64,000 nt of DNA from NCBI GenBank assembly GCA_021613375.1, contig CM038716.1:7438394-7502393 (forward strand), written 5' to 3'. The position numbers and the translations under genes are program-made. This DNA comes from Megaleporinus macrocephalus (taxonomy: Eukaryota; Chordata; Actinopteri; Characiformes; Anostomidae). This document shows positions 11,337 to 22,190 of the stretch, piece after piece; position 1 is the stretch's first letter, and every line of letters starts with the position of its first letter. The notes below the pieces were generated by a model that was given only the letters and a program-made list of their open reading frames with translations, was not told the origin of the DNA and made no database searches.

Positions 11337-14300
11337 GTAAGATACAACCTCCAACTTAACCTGCACAAGCTTTACACTCACAGTTCTATTAATGAAAAAT
11401 ATTCTTAAATATTCTACACTTACTGTAATATTAATACTAATAATATATACTATAACTATCTGTACAATCTCCACACTATTAATACTAATAATACTAATAA
11501 TATATACTATAACTATCTGTACAATTTCCACACTATTAATACTAATAATACTAATAATATATACTATAACTATCTGAGTTCATTACTGTACAATCTCCAC
11601 ACTATTAATACTAATAATACTAATAATATATACTATAACAATCTGAGTTCATTACTGTACAATCTTCACACTATTAATACTAATAATACTAATAATATAT
11701 ACTATAACAATCTGAGTTCATTACTGTACAATCTCCACACTATTAATACTAATAATACTAATAATATATACTATAACTATCTGAGTTCATTACTGTACAA
11801 TCTCCACACTATTAATACTAATAATACTAATAATATATACTATAACAATCTGAGTTCATTACTGTACAATCTTCACACTATTAACACTAATAATACTAAT
11901 AATATATACTATAACTATCTGAGTTCATTACTGTTCAATCTCCACACTATTAATACTAATAAAACTAATAATATATACTATAACTATCTGAGTTCATTAC
12001 TGTTCAATCTCCACACTATTAATACTAATAATACTAATAATATATACTATAACAATCTGAGTTCATTACTGTTCAATCTCCACACTATTAATACTAATAA
12101 TACTAATAATATATACTATAACTATCTGTACAATCTCCACACTATTAATACTAATAATACTAATGATATATACTATAACTATCTGAGTTCATTACTGTAC
12201 AATCTCCACACTATTAGTACTAATAATACTAATAATATATACTATAACTATCTGAGTTCATTACTGTGCAATCTCCACACTATTAATACTAATAATACTA
12301 ATAATATATACTATAACTATCTGTACAATCTCCACACTATTAATACTAATAGAACTAATAATATATACTATAACTATCTGAGTTCATTACTGTACAATCT
12401 CCACACTATTAATACTAATAATACTAATAATATATACTATAACTATCTGAGTTCATTACTGTACAATCTCCACACTATTAATACTAATAATACTAATAAT
12501 ATATACTATAACTATCTGTACAATCTCCACACTATTAATACTAATAAAACTAATAATATATACTATAACAATCTGAGTTCATTACTGTACAATCTCCACA
12601 CTATTAATACTGATAGAACTAATAATATATACTATAACTATCTGAGTTCATTACTGTAAAATCTCAACACTATTAATACTAATAATACTAATAATATATA
12701 CTATAACGATCTAAGTTCATTACTGTACAATCTCCACACTATTAATACTAATAATACTAATAATATATACTATAATGATCTGAGTTCATTACTGAATGAA
12801 GTGCAGGTACAGCCTCTACACTCTTAATACTAATAATATTAATAATACTAATAATATATACTATAATGATCTCAGTTGTTTAGTGAATAAGGTGGGGGTA
12901 CGGGGTTTAATTGTGAATGAGATCTCCACATTATTAATACAAGTAAAACTAATAAAATAGTTAATATTTAATTTCTCTGCTCTAAAGCAGAATCTTTTTT
13001 CAGGAGGAGGTTCTGAGTTCTAATCTCCATCATACTAATAACATACAACAAGACAAGTATAATTTTAATTTAATATGATTTGTGGGTTTTTTTGGTCTGC
13101 AGGTTCTCAGTGGAGCTCTGAGAGTGTTCCTGCTCTGTCTTCTCTCTCTGTGTGTAAGAAGAACTGAAGCTCAAAGTGTGGACCCCAACAGCCTGGCTCG
13201 CATCACCACTTACCTTCAGCAGTAAGTCAGAGAAACTGTAACACTACCTTCACCTACCTGTGTACAGGTAAACTGTAACACTACCTTCACCTACCTGTGT
13301 ACAGGTAAACTGTAACACTACCTTCACCTACCTGTGTACAGATAAACTGTCTAACACTACCTTCACCTACCTGTGTACAGGTAAACTGTCTAACACTACC
13401 TTCACCTACCTGTGTACAGGTAACCTGTCTAACACTACCTTCACCTACCTGTGTACAGGTAAACTGTAACACTACCTTCACCTACCTGTGTACAGGTAAA
13501 CTGTAACACTACCTTCTCCTACCTGTGTACAGGTAAACTGTCTAACACTACCTCCACCTACCTGTGTACAGGTAAACTGTAACACTACCTTCACCTACCT
13601 GTGTACAGGTAAACTGTAACACTACATTCTCCTACCTGTGTACAGGTAAACTGTCTAACACTACCTTCACCTACCTGTGTACAGGTAAACTGTCTAACAT
13701 TACCTTCACCTACCTGTGTACAGGTAAACTGTAACACTACCTTCACCTACCTGTGTACAGGTAAACTGTCTAACACTACCTTCACCTACCTGTGTACAGG
13801 TAAACTGTCTAACACTACCTTCACCTACCTGTGTACAGGTAAACTGTAACACTACCTTCACCTACCTGTGTACAGGTAAACTGTCTAACACTACCTTCAC
13901 CTACCTGTGTACAGATAAACTGTCTAACACTACCTTCACCTACCTGTGTACAGGTAAACTGTCTAACACTACCTTCACCTACCTGTGTACAGGTAAACTG
14001 TAACACTACCTTCACCTACCTGTGTACAGATAAACTGTCTAACACCACCTTTACCTACCTGTGTACAGATAAACTGTCTAACACTACCTTCACCTACCTG
14101 TGTACAGGTAAACTGTCTAACACTACCTTCACCTACCTGTGTACAGGTAAACTGTAACACTACCTTCACCTACCTATGTACAGGTAAACTGTCTAACACT
14201 ACCTTCACCTACCTGTGTACAGGTAAACTGTAACACTACCTTCACCTACCTGTGTACAGGTAAACTGTCTAACACTACCTTCACCTACCTGTGTACAGGT

Positions 14301-16259
14301 TAACTGTCTAACACTACCTTCACCTACCTGTGTACAGATAAACTGTCTAACACCACCTTTACCTACCTGTGTACAGGTAAACTGTCTAACACTACCTTCA
14401 CCTACCTGTGTACAGATAAACTGTCTAACACTACCTTCACCTACCTGTGTACAGGTAAACTGTCTAACACTACCTTCTCCTACCTGTGTACAGGTAAACT
14501 GTAACACTACCTTCACCTACCTGTGTACAGGTAAACTGTCTAACACTACCTTCACCTACCTGTGTACAGGTAAACTGTCTAACACCACCTTTACCTACCT
14601 GTGTAGAGGTAAACTGTCTAACACTACCTTCACCTACCTGTGTACAGATAAACTGTCTAACACTACCTTCACCTACCTGTGTACAGGTAAACTGTAACAC
14701 TACCTTCACCTACCTGTGTACAGGTAAACTGTAACACTACCTTCACCTACCTGTGTACAGGTAAACTGTCTAACACTACCTTCACCTACCTGTGTACAGA
14801 TAAACTGTCTAACACTACCTTCACCTACCTGTGTACAGGTAAACTGTCTAACACTACCTTCACCTACCTGTGTACAGGTAAACTGTAACACTACCTTCAC
14901 CTACCTGTGTACAGATAAACTGTCTAACACCACCTTTACCTACCTGTGTACAGATAAACTGTCTAACACTACCTTCACCTACCTGTGTACAGGTAAACTG
15001 TCTAACACTACCTTCACCTACCTGTGTACAGGTAAACTGTAACACTACCTTCACCTACCTATGTACAGGTAAACTGTCTAACACTACCTTCACCTACCTG
15101 TGTACAGGTAAACTGTAACACTACCTTCACCTACCTGTGTACAGGTAAACTGTCTAACACTACCTTCACCTACCTGTGTACAGATAAACTGTCTAACACC
15201 ACCTTTACCTACCTGTGTACAGGTAAACTGTCTAACACTACCTTCACCTACCTGTGTACAGATAAACTGTCTAACACTACCTTCACCTACCTGTGTACAG
15301 GTAAACTGTCTAACACTACCTTCTCCTACCTGTGTACAGGTAAACTGTCTAACACAACCTTCTCCTACCTGTGTACAGGTAAACTGAAACACTACCTTCA
15401 CCTACCTGTGTACAGGTAAACTGTAACACTACCTTCACCTACCTGTGTACAGGTAAACTGTCTAACACTACCTTTACCTACCTGTGTACAGGTAAACTGT
15501 AACACTACCTTCACCTACCTGTGTACAGGTAAACTGTAACACTACCTTCACCTACCTGTGTACAGGTAAACTGTCTAATAGTACATTCACCTTCCAGTAA
15601 GCAGTAAATACTTTAAGTATTACTAAAGTATTTAGTCTGTTAGTATAGGAGAGTATATTTGTAGGATTGATTCTGTTACTCGGTTGCTTCTTTGTTATAG
15701 ATACAGTCCCGGTCCCAACAAGCAGTACGCGGTGGGCATCAACATTCCAGCTGAATTGTGCGGTGGTCCCTTTGATCCTAGCGTGCACTTCCTCCCAGAT
15801 GATCCAAATGTAGTGAAATGTCACTTCAATAAGAGAGAACTTTATCAAAGTGATACGATGGTGGGGGCCGTGCCCAAAAAAAACTTCCACTCTGAGTTCT
15901 GGCTGCTGAACCCACCAAACCCGGCTGTCTCCCCCATGAAGAACCTCCTGAACCGAAGGAAGGACGGCTGCGTGATCTTCTACTCCTTCAACTCTCCGTG
16001 TCTCGGTACTTGTTTAAACAGCACCAACATGGCCCGCAACGTTCTCACCGCCCTCGACATGTTCTCCGAGCACAGCGGTCCGAAAGCTTTTGTCTTCAGC
16101 AGGATTTTTGGCACCGCCGATACGGAGAAGTACGGCGAGGACTTCGCCAAAGTAGACGCGAGAATTCCTCTTTATCGCTGTGATGAAGTCGGATGCAATG
16201 CTTGCTTCGACGGCGGGAGGTTTAATGCCAATGCTTGCTTAAACATCGTGACCCCGTGA
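11334..16259 (+). CDS. Secreted AID/APOBEC-like deaminase, gene 1 (SNAD-type), whole gene
   Basis: Three coding exons (11334-11336, 13103-13221, 15701-16259) join in frame to 226 codons. Residues 1-24 form a signal peptide: a hydrophobic run from L7 to V19, with likely cleavage at TEA|QS. The mature part carries a zinc-dependent deaminase core. H104-S-E106 lies in NFHSEFWLL, and P140-C141-LGT-C145 in FNSPCLGTC, so H104, C141 and C145 would bind zinc and E106 would be the proton shuttle. The strand GPKAFVFSRIF follows, as in the AID/APOBEC fold. Four cysteines near the end (201, 206, 209, 220) are repeated in the neighbouring paralogue and suit disulfides in a secreted protein. The family was defined computationally as secreted novel AID/APOBEC-like deaminases, with an inferred immune role. 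The substrate is unknown, and the exact subfamily number is not decided. Confidence 0.87.
11400..12870. repeat. 69-bp AT-rich minisatellite in intron 1 of deaminase gene 1
   Basis: The unit includes CTGTACAATCTCCACACTAT, ACTAATAATACTAATAAT and ATATACTATAACTATCTG, then AGTTCATTA. Some units lack AGTTCATTACTG and are 57 bp. There are about 21-22 copies, and they fill most of the 1766-base intron. Confidence 0.95.
13103..13221 (+). CDS. Deaminase gene 1, coding exon 2 (signal peptide)
   Basis: The acceptor TTTTTTTGGTCTGCAG ends at 13102. The 119 coding bases give 39 codons plus two bases (CA), ending at the donor GTAAGT at 13222. The exon encodes the signal peptide and the first part of the mature chain, including DPNSLARITTYLQ. 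The phase-2 intron position is the same as in gene 2. Confidence 0.85.
13226..15590. repeat. 37/39-bp minisatellite in intron 2 of deaminase gene 1
   Basis: The unit is AACACTACCTTCACCTACCT plus GTGTACAGGTAAACTGT, with or without an extra CT (37 or 39 bp), in about 62 copies. It fills nearly the whole intron from just after the donor to about 110 bases before the acceptor. Each unit holds a pyrimidine-rich stretch, then TACAG immediately followed by GTAAAC. Reverse-strand frames of 64-103 codons in it are artefacts. Confidence 0.97.
15701..16259 (+). CDS. Deaminase gene 1, coding exon 3 (catalytic domain)
   Basis: The acceptor CTTCTTTGTTATAG ends at 15700. The first base completes the split codon CA|A (Gln41), and the frame then runs 185 codons to TGA at 16257-16259. 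The whole deaminase core lies in this one exon. The HSE codons are at 15888-15896. The reverse-strand frame at 15552-15890 is a shadow. Confidence 0.88.
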
Positions 16260-16314
16260 GTCTGCCCTGTTCTGATTGGTCGCTGTGTGAAAGTGTAGAA
16301 CCCTGTTCACTTCC

Positions 16315-16320
16315 AATAAA
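16315..16320 (+). terminator. Polyadenylation signal of deaminase gene 1
   Basis: AATAAA lies 56 bases downstream of the stop codon, in TTCCAATAAACAAGC. Confidence 0.75.
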
Positions 16321-16673
16321 CAAGCAAACCTTCAAGCATTAAAACGTTCTTCATTTATTTTCATTAAAAACTATGTCGTTTGTGGTGAAAATGTCTTTGT
16401 GGTGTCCGGATGTGTATTTCACTGCCTGTCATAACACGTGTGTGAACATGTGTGAACAACACATGCGACCCCAATGTAACAACTAGTGTGTAACAACTCT
16501 TACAGATGGATTACACTAGTACATCTTATGTAATTACTTACATGTGTTTCAATATCTGCTTTTCTGCCTCATGTAATGATATACAATTATCTTTATAGTT
16601 GTAACAGCATCTTCTCCATAATGTAATAACACATTAGTAATAAAATGAGTGTAATAAACTTTGTAACCAGACT

Positions 16674-17314
16674 GGAACATGATATGTGTGATATATGATG
16701 TATGTGATATATGATATATGTGATATATGATATATGTGATCCAGACTGGAACATGATATATGTGATATATGATATATGTGATATATGATATATGTGACAT
16801 ATGATATATGTGATATATGATATATGTGATCCAGACTGGAACATGATATATGTGATATATGATATATGTGATATATGATATATGTGACATATGATATATG
16901 TGATATATGATATATGTGATCCAGACTGGAACATGATATATGTGATATATGATATATGTGATATATGATATATGTGATATATGATATATGTGATCCAGAC
17001 TGGAACATGATATATGTGATATATGATATATGTGATATATGATATATGTGCTATATGATATATGTGATATATGATATATGTAATCCAGACTGGAACATGA
17101 TATATGTGATATATGATATATGTGATATATGATATATGTGATATATGATATATGTGATCCAGACTGGAACATGATATATGTGATATATGATATATGTGAT
17201 ATATGATATATGTGATATATGATATATGTGATACATGATATATGTGATATATGATATATGTGATATATGATATATGTGATATATGATATATGTGATATAT
17301 GATATATGTGATAT
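16674..17314. repeat. GATATATGTGATAT repeat with CCAGACTGGAACAT spacers
   Basis: Alternating ATATGATATATGTGAT units are broken at intervals by TCCAGACTGGAACATG, giving a higher-order array. The 305-codon reverse-strand frame (rich in Ile, Tyr, His and Ser) only reflects this repeat. Confidence 0.95.
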
Positions 17315-17429
17315 AAGTAAGAGAGAACTTGCATTAAGACAGTATGTACACTAGAAATGCAGGTGCTGCAAAGACTATGCAGGGCAGTCGTGGGCTGAAG
17401 GTTGAGGGATTCGTGACCAGACGGTTCTG

Positions 17430-17663
17430 ACCAGAAGGTTAATGTGTGTATGTGTGGGTGTTTCACTGCCCCCTAGTGTGTATGTTCACTAGTGTGTGTA
17501 TATGTGGTTGTTTTACTGCCCCCTAGTGTGTATGTTCACTAGTGTGTGTATATGTGGTTGTTTTACTGCCCCCTAGTGTGTATGTTCACTAGTGTGTGTA
17601 TATGTGGTTGTTTTACTGCAGGAATAGGTTAAATGTTAAGTGTTCACTAGTGTGTGTGTGTGT

Positions 17664-17695
<32 letters not shown>

Positions 17696-18455
17696 AGGTG
17701 TTTCACTACACCCCAGTGTGTATGTTCACTAGTGTGTGTGTATGTGTGTGTGTGTGAGTATGTAGGTGTTTCACTACCCCCTAGTGTGTGTGTGTTCACT
17801 AGTGTGTGTATGTGGGTGTTTTACTGCAGGGATGGGTTAAGTGTTAAGTGTTCACTAGTGTGTGTGTGTATGTAGGTGCTTCACTACCCCCTAGTGTGTG
17901 TGTGTGTTCACTAGTGTGTGTGTGTGTATGTGTGTGTGTGTGTGTGTGTGTAGGTGTTTCACTACACCCCAGTGTGTATGTTCACTAGTGTGTGTGTATG
18001 TGTGTGTGTGTGAGTATGTAGGTGTTTCACTACCCCCTAGTGTGTGTGTGTTCACTAGTGTGTGTATGTGGGTGTTTTACTGCAGGGATGGGTTAAGTGT
18101 TAAGTGTTCACTAGTGTGTGTGTGTATGTAGGTGCTTCACTACCCCCTAGTGTGTGTTCACTAGTGTGTGTGTGTGGGTGTTTTACTGCAGGGATGGGTT
18201 AAATGTTAAGTGTTCACTAGTGTGTGTGTGTGTGTATGTAGGTGCTTCACTACCCCCTAGTATGTGTGTGTTCACTAGTGTGTGTGTGTGGGTGTTTTAC
18301 TGCAGGGATGGGTTAAATGTTAAGTGTTCACTAGTGTGTGTGTGTGGGTGTTTTACTGCAGGGATGGGTTAAATGTTAAGTGTTCACTAGTGTGTGTGTG
18401 TGGGTGTTTTACTGCAGGGATGGGTTAAATGTTAAGTGTTCACTAGTGTGTGCGT

Positions 18456-18487
<32 letters not shown>

Positions 18488-18520
18488 AGGTGTTTCACTA
18501 CCCCCTAGTGTGTGTGTTCA
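17430..18520. repeat. Composite (TG)n minisatellite (TTCACTAGTGTGTG)
   Basis: Units combine TTCACTAGTGTGTG tracts of variable length with either CACTACCCCCTAGTGTG or TTTTACTGCAGGGATGGG and TTAAATGTTAAG. A block of about 240 bases (17650-17890) is repeated at 17895-18130, so there is a higher-order duplication. Confidence 0.93.
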
Positions 18521-19592
18521 CTAGTTTGTATGTATGTTTCACTGCACGGATGGGTTCAGCTGTGTGCAAAACACAAATGGCTAATAGCTCTATTATATCC
18601 TCTTGACCCCCCACTTTACACCTCAACACCACCTCTCTCAGGTAACCTCCTGACCTCTCCTCTCCTCTGACCTCTGTTCCATTATAATATTTTAATATTG
18701 TAATAATCAATTATTAATAATTAAATAATTATTTTTTCATCAATATTATTCTTATTATTATTATATATTGAGGGTCTAATAATCACACATTTTTCAGGCA
18801 ATTGTTTCATGAGTCGGGCTTTAAATGGTTAATGTCTTATTCAGTGTGGGGGGATGTGGGTGGTTGGTGTGTTTTTTTGTAAAGGGGAGGGGTCACCAGT
18901 AGTGTAAAGTCAGTAGTGTATAGTGGTGACCTGTTGCTCGAGTTTGTGTTTATGCACATGTGCTCTATATACAGCTGTTCTCAGATCAGAGTCGTGGCTG
19001 ATTATTTGTCTGATCAATAAACAACACAGAATTTTTTCTTTTAAAACTGAATAAAATTCTATAACTGCTGGGATTTTCTTGCTATTTCTACATCACAGTG
19101 AAGTACTTCCTCACCCTCCACTAGAATAACCACACCCACCAACCCAGCCTTCCCCACCACCTCTGTCAGGTCCAACAGCAGCTAGTGGAGGTACAAGCTT
19201 TGTGTTTCTAATAAAGTGGCCAGTTAGAGGAAACAAAGGTTGGTGTTTCTTATAAAGTGGTCCGCTGGTACAAGTACAAGGCAGGTGAGACAGTGAGTCA
19301 CGTTGCGCTAATGAAGTACTGAAGTCTGATGTGTTATTTATTACAGGCGAGACTTCAGTTGTGGGATACTGACTTAGACACGGTTTGCACAATAAATGAT
19401 GTAATACATTTTTAGAAAGTGACTCGTAAAACTGTAAACCAGGAAAGAGGGGAAAAGCGATTGCAACACAAAGAAAACAAGACAAACTACATCTCAGATC
19501 TCTGACAGCTTCTGCCTTCTGGTTAGACCTGTATCAGAACACGGGTGGTGAACGCTTGGGACGCACTCCTCTCCGATCTTTGATGAAGAAAG
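18521..19592. other. Spacer between the two deaminase genes
   Basis: No exon is seen. It contains an AT-rich stretch near 18700-18770, a possible TATA-like CTATATA at 18964 and fragments such as GTGTTTCTAATAAAGTGGCC (19202-19221) from a common fish element. The 5' UTR and promoter of deaminase gene 2 must lie here but are not clear. Confidence 0.55.
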
Positions 19593-19610
19593 ATGAAGAA
19601 ATCAACATTA
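19593..19610 (+). CDS. Deaminase gene 2, coding exon 1
   Basis: Six codons (MKKSTL) end at the donor GTGAGT at 19611 in phase 0. They join to exon 2 to give a standard signal peptide. An out-of-frame ATG ten bases upstream (19583) would have to be bypassed or acts as a short upstream reading frame. The choice rests on frame and signal-peptide logic and needs transcript support. Confidence 0.7.
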
Positions 19611-21490
19611 GTGAGTTGAATTTGAGTTTGTGAAGCTGACCGCTACTTTGTTTATGCACTGTATTGTTGATATTTCTCTACACAGATCTTTCCTCTACGT
19701 GTTCCAGCTGCCTCGACTCAGTTTTACTTCCTCGTAGTGGTTCTTACTTATGTTTTTATGTGTTATTGTGAGTTTCACCTGAGATTGCGCTCCCCACTCC
19801 CGGTGGCACTCACATTTCTGGACCAGCTTTATTTCTACAACATCTACTGTAGAAAGAGGCATGCAGATGAAGTTGAACTGAATTCCTATGCGGTTAAGTC
19901 AACTTCAGCCAACACCGAGCTCGAAAGCCAGAATGTTTAAATCCCTTCATCATTCGTTACTTTGATTCAGTTTTGTTTTGGTTTTGAATATGACTTAACC
20001 AATGCTCTTTAGTTGAAGATATATGTTGGCGCTAAGCCGTTACCTTCAGAGAATGGACTAGAATTATGGGAATGAAGTGTGGCTGGTTAACACTCTGGGT
20101 TAATAGTGGAGTTTCCATGTCAGGCAGTAATAAGTTCATAATTGCAAAAATTTTAACGTGGATATCATTAATTGTCTTACTGGTTTACTACTTATGACTT
20201 GGTTACCACTAATCCGGGTTATTCTACATTCTTTATGTTTTTAGGTGTTTTTTGGGCTGCTAGTGGGACTCTCGCTGCTCACTTCTGCTGCCTGGGCCCA
20301 AATCGGAAACCTCCAAGAGATCATTGCATTTTTGCAGAACCAGTGAGACACTCTACCTTCATATTCAAGCTTTTGTGATGATTATTGATTGGTTCAGTGA
20401 TGGCTGCCACTGTTTTGAAGGGTTGTGGCCAATACACTCTACTATTTCGTACATTATTGGAAACCATTTAATTTACAAGAAAACATTTTCTTACCAAAAT
20501 GATGATTGTGCACATTCCAAAGTGTGGTGTAGCCTGTTTAGATACCCTCATAAACAAGAAACTACAATATTCTAAGTAGGAAAAGGGTCATGGATATATG
20601 TTTTTCAATGCCAATAGATAAAAACAGATAGGAAACGTCAAAATGGCTGATCTATAAACCATCTGACTGGTATCATCTACATAACTATGGAAGTCGATCA
20701 GTGTTCACTGATAATTTGAATTACTGGCAGCGAATACAAAAAGAATGAAAGTGGGCCAAGTACTGAGCCCTGTGGCACACCAGCATGGAACATCATGTGT
20801 TTGGCAAATAGGTTCATCTAGACTCTTGAAATAGATCTAGGCTGATTGTCTCAATGTTTTTAAAGCTCAAACCCTTATGTTTGCTAAACTAAGCCTTATC
20901 GTTTGTGTATTACTAGGTTCGGAGGTGGTCAATTTGCTATGGCCTTCAATATCCCAGCTGAAAAGTGTCAAGAAGGCGTGATCCCTGACCAGAACTTTTT
21001 TCCGGGCGTCGATCCACAAGCTGTTAGAAATGCCATGAATGATTACCGCAGAATTTTTGTTGGAGAACAACTGATGGGTGCCAAACCAAAACCAATTCCT
21101 GGACAGGAGAACAACTACCACTCTGAATACCTTCTGCTGGTTAAGTCTAACCCACCAAAAACATTTCCTTATGACCCCCTCGTTATGAATCTCTTAGACA
21201 TAGATCCTGACGGCTGTGTGGTTTTCTACACCTTCAACTCTCCCTGCGTGAGGACCTGCTCAACACCTAACGGCCGTTACAACATTATCTCTGCACTCAA
21301 CATGTTCAGGAAACACGCCGGTCCAAAAGCTTTTGTTTTCACGCAGGTTTGGAAACATGACAAAGGGACAATTCAGTGGGCAGAAAACATAATGGAGGTG
21401 AACGCCAGACTGCCGCTGTACCGCTGTGACCAGGGCTGTGTCCCCTGTGTGAGCAACAATCAGGTTCAAACAGAATGCTTGTACAATTAA
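19593..21490 (+). CDS. Secreted AID/APOBEC-like deaminase, gene 2 (SNAD-type), whole gene
   Basis: Three exons (19593-19610, 20245-20342, 20917-21490) join in frame to 229 codons. Residues 1-24 are a signal peptide: a basic start MKKS, a hydrophobic run from L6 to L18, and likely cleavage at AWA|QI. The deaminase core has H107-S-E109 in NYHSEYLLL and P148-C149-VRT-C153 in FNSPCVRTC. Zinc ligands are predicted as H107, C149 and C153, with E109 catalytic. GPKAFVFTQVW and a four-cysteine tail (209, 213, 216, 226) match gene 1. By eye about 40% of residues agree with gene 1 and the phase-2 intron is shared, so the pair is an old tandem duplication. Catalytic residues are intact. Substrate and site of action are unknown; secretion and an immune role are inferred from the family. 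Confidence 0.87.
20245..20342 (+). CDS. Deaminase gene 2, coding exon 2 (signal peptide)
   Basis: The acceptor TTTATGTTTTTAG ends at 20244. The 98 coding bases give 32 codons plus CA, then donor GTGAGA at 20343. The exon encodes VFFGLLVGLSLLTSAAWAQ and a short mature N-terminus ending LQN. A longer open frame overlapping it (20172-20378) is in another phase and is a shadow. Confidence 0.82.
20640..20810 (-). mobile_element. LINE reverse-transcriptase fragment in intron 2 of deaminase gene 2
   Basis: The reverse strand reads GVPQGSVLGPLSFFLYSLPV and, a little further and in a shifted frame, SYVDDTS. These are the two best-known reverse-transcriptase motifs of non-LTR retrotransposons. Frameshifts and stops separate them, so it is a dead fragment. 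The LINE clade was not determined. Confidence 0.8.
20917..21490 (+). CDS. Deaminase gene 2, coding exon 3 (catalytic domain)
   Basis: The acceptor GTGTATTACTAG ends at 20916. The first G completes the split codon CA|G (Gln39), and 190 codons follow to TAA at 21488-21490. It contains NIPAEKC, the HSE and PCVRTC motifs and the cysteine-rich tail, parallel to exon 3 of gene 1. Confidence 0.88.
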
Positions 21491-21532
21491 ACATTCTTTA
21501 ACATGTGTTACACTACAAGAAATCTGAGCTGT

Positions 21533-21538
21533 ATTAAA
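21533..21538 (+). terminator. Candidate polyadenylation signal of deaminase gene 2
   Basis: The variant signal ATTAAA lies 42 bases after the stop codon. A second ATTAAA overlaps the stop codon at 21486-21491. No canonical AATAAA is close by. Confidence 0.45.
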
Positions 21539-21562
21539 CATGTACAAAGATATTACCATATC

Positions 21563-22190
21563 AGTGTGCCTATTTAACCCTTTCCAAGCTTCTCCTCGTG
21601 GAAACAACCCAGTGACCAGTCCAGGCTGGTGGAGGTGGTGTAATGAGATGGGGAATGTTTTCTTGGCACACTTTGAGTCACAGTCTCAAGTTTGGGGGTA
21701 GTTTCAGGATTGTTACTGACCATCTTCAGCCTCGTGGCCTTCTTCTAATGACTGCCTATAGCCTGATGATGTAACAAATAGGTTTTATAAGTATGACAGT
21801 AAGTTCAGTCACTGAATCTGAATCCAGTAGAACACATTTAGGATGATCTGCAGCATGAAAGTGAGAAATCTGCAGGAAATAGTTTTATTTAAAGTTCTTA
21901 TCGAATACCTGCTTTGACTGCTCAGTACTTCATTAAGCTAAATCAAGATTTGCTGATGAAGGAACTGAATACATTCATACAATGTCTGGGGCGTCCAGGA
22001 GAAATCTGGAACTACACTTTGTTCTTCAAACTGGAGCTCAAGATATGATCTACTTCTTTTACAATAAGATATTCATGTTACTTTGTATTGTATGTATGAT
22101 TATTTATATCTGTTCTAATCAGATCTGGTGTTCTTACTGGTGAACACACACGTATTAATCAGATAAAGACTTTTAAGCACCTAGGTAACT
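21563..22190 (+). mobile_element. Dispersed repeat family X, copy 2, interrupted
   Basis: The segment matches 6547-6890 and 33597-33945. It is split after AACAACCCAGTGACC (about 21615) by roughly 270 bases of Tc1-like sequence and resumes near 21885. Confidence 0.8.
21612..21885 (+). mobile_element. Decayed Tc1/mariner transposase fragment
   Basis: GGGGAATGTTTTCTTGGCAC, TTGTTACTGACCATCTTCAG and a stretch reading LNLNPVEHI followed by a stop resemble the catalytic DDE region of Tc1-type transposases (usual motif SPDLNPIEHLW). It holds stops and frameshifts and is inserted in repeat X. Confidence 0.65.

Noticed and set aside
13287..15401. Repeated 64-103-codon reverse frames (CTQVGEGSVRQF)
   Set aside because: Antisense reading of the 37/39-bp intron minisatellite.
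16549..17466. 305-codon reverse frame rich in Tyr, His and Ile
   Set aside because: Translation of the GATATATGTGAT array.
20172..20378. 68-codon frame starting MSYWFTTYD as an alternative product
   Set aside because: It overlaps deaminase exon 2 in the wrong phase and ignores good splice sites.
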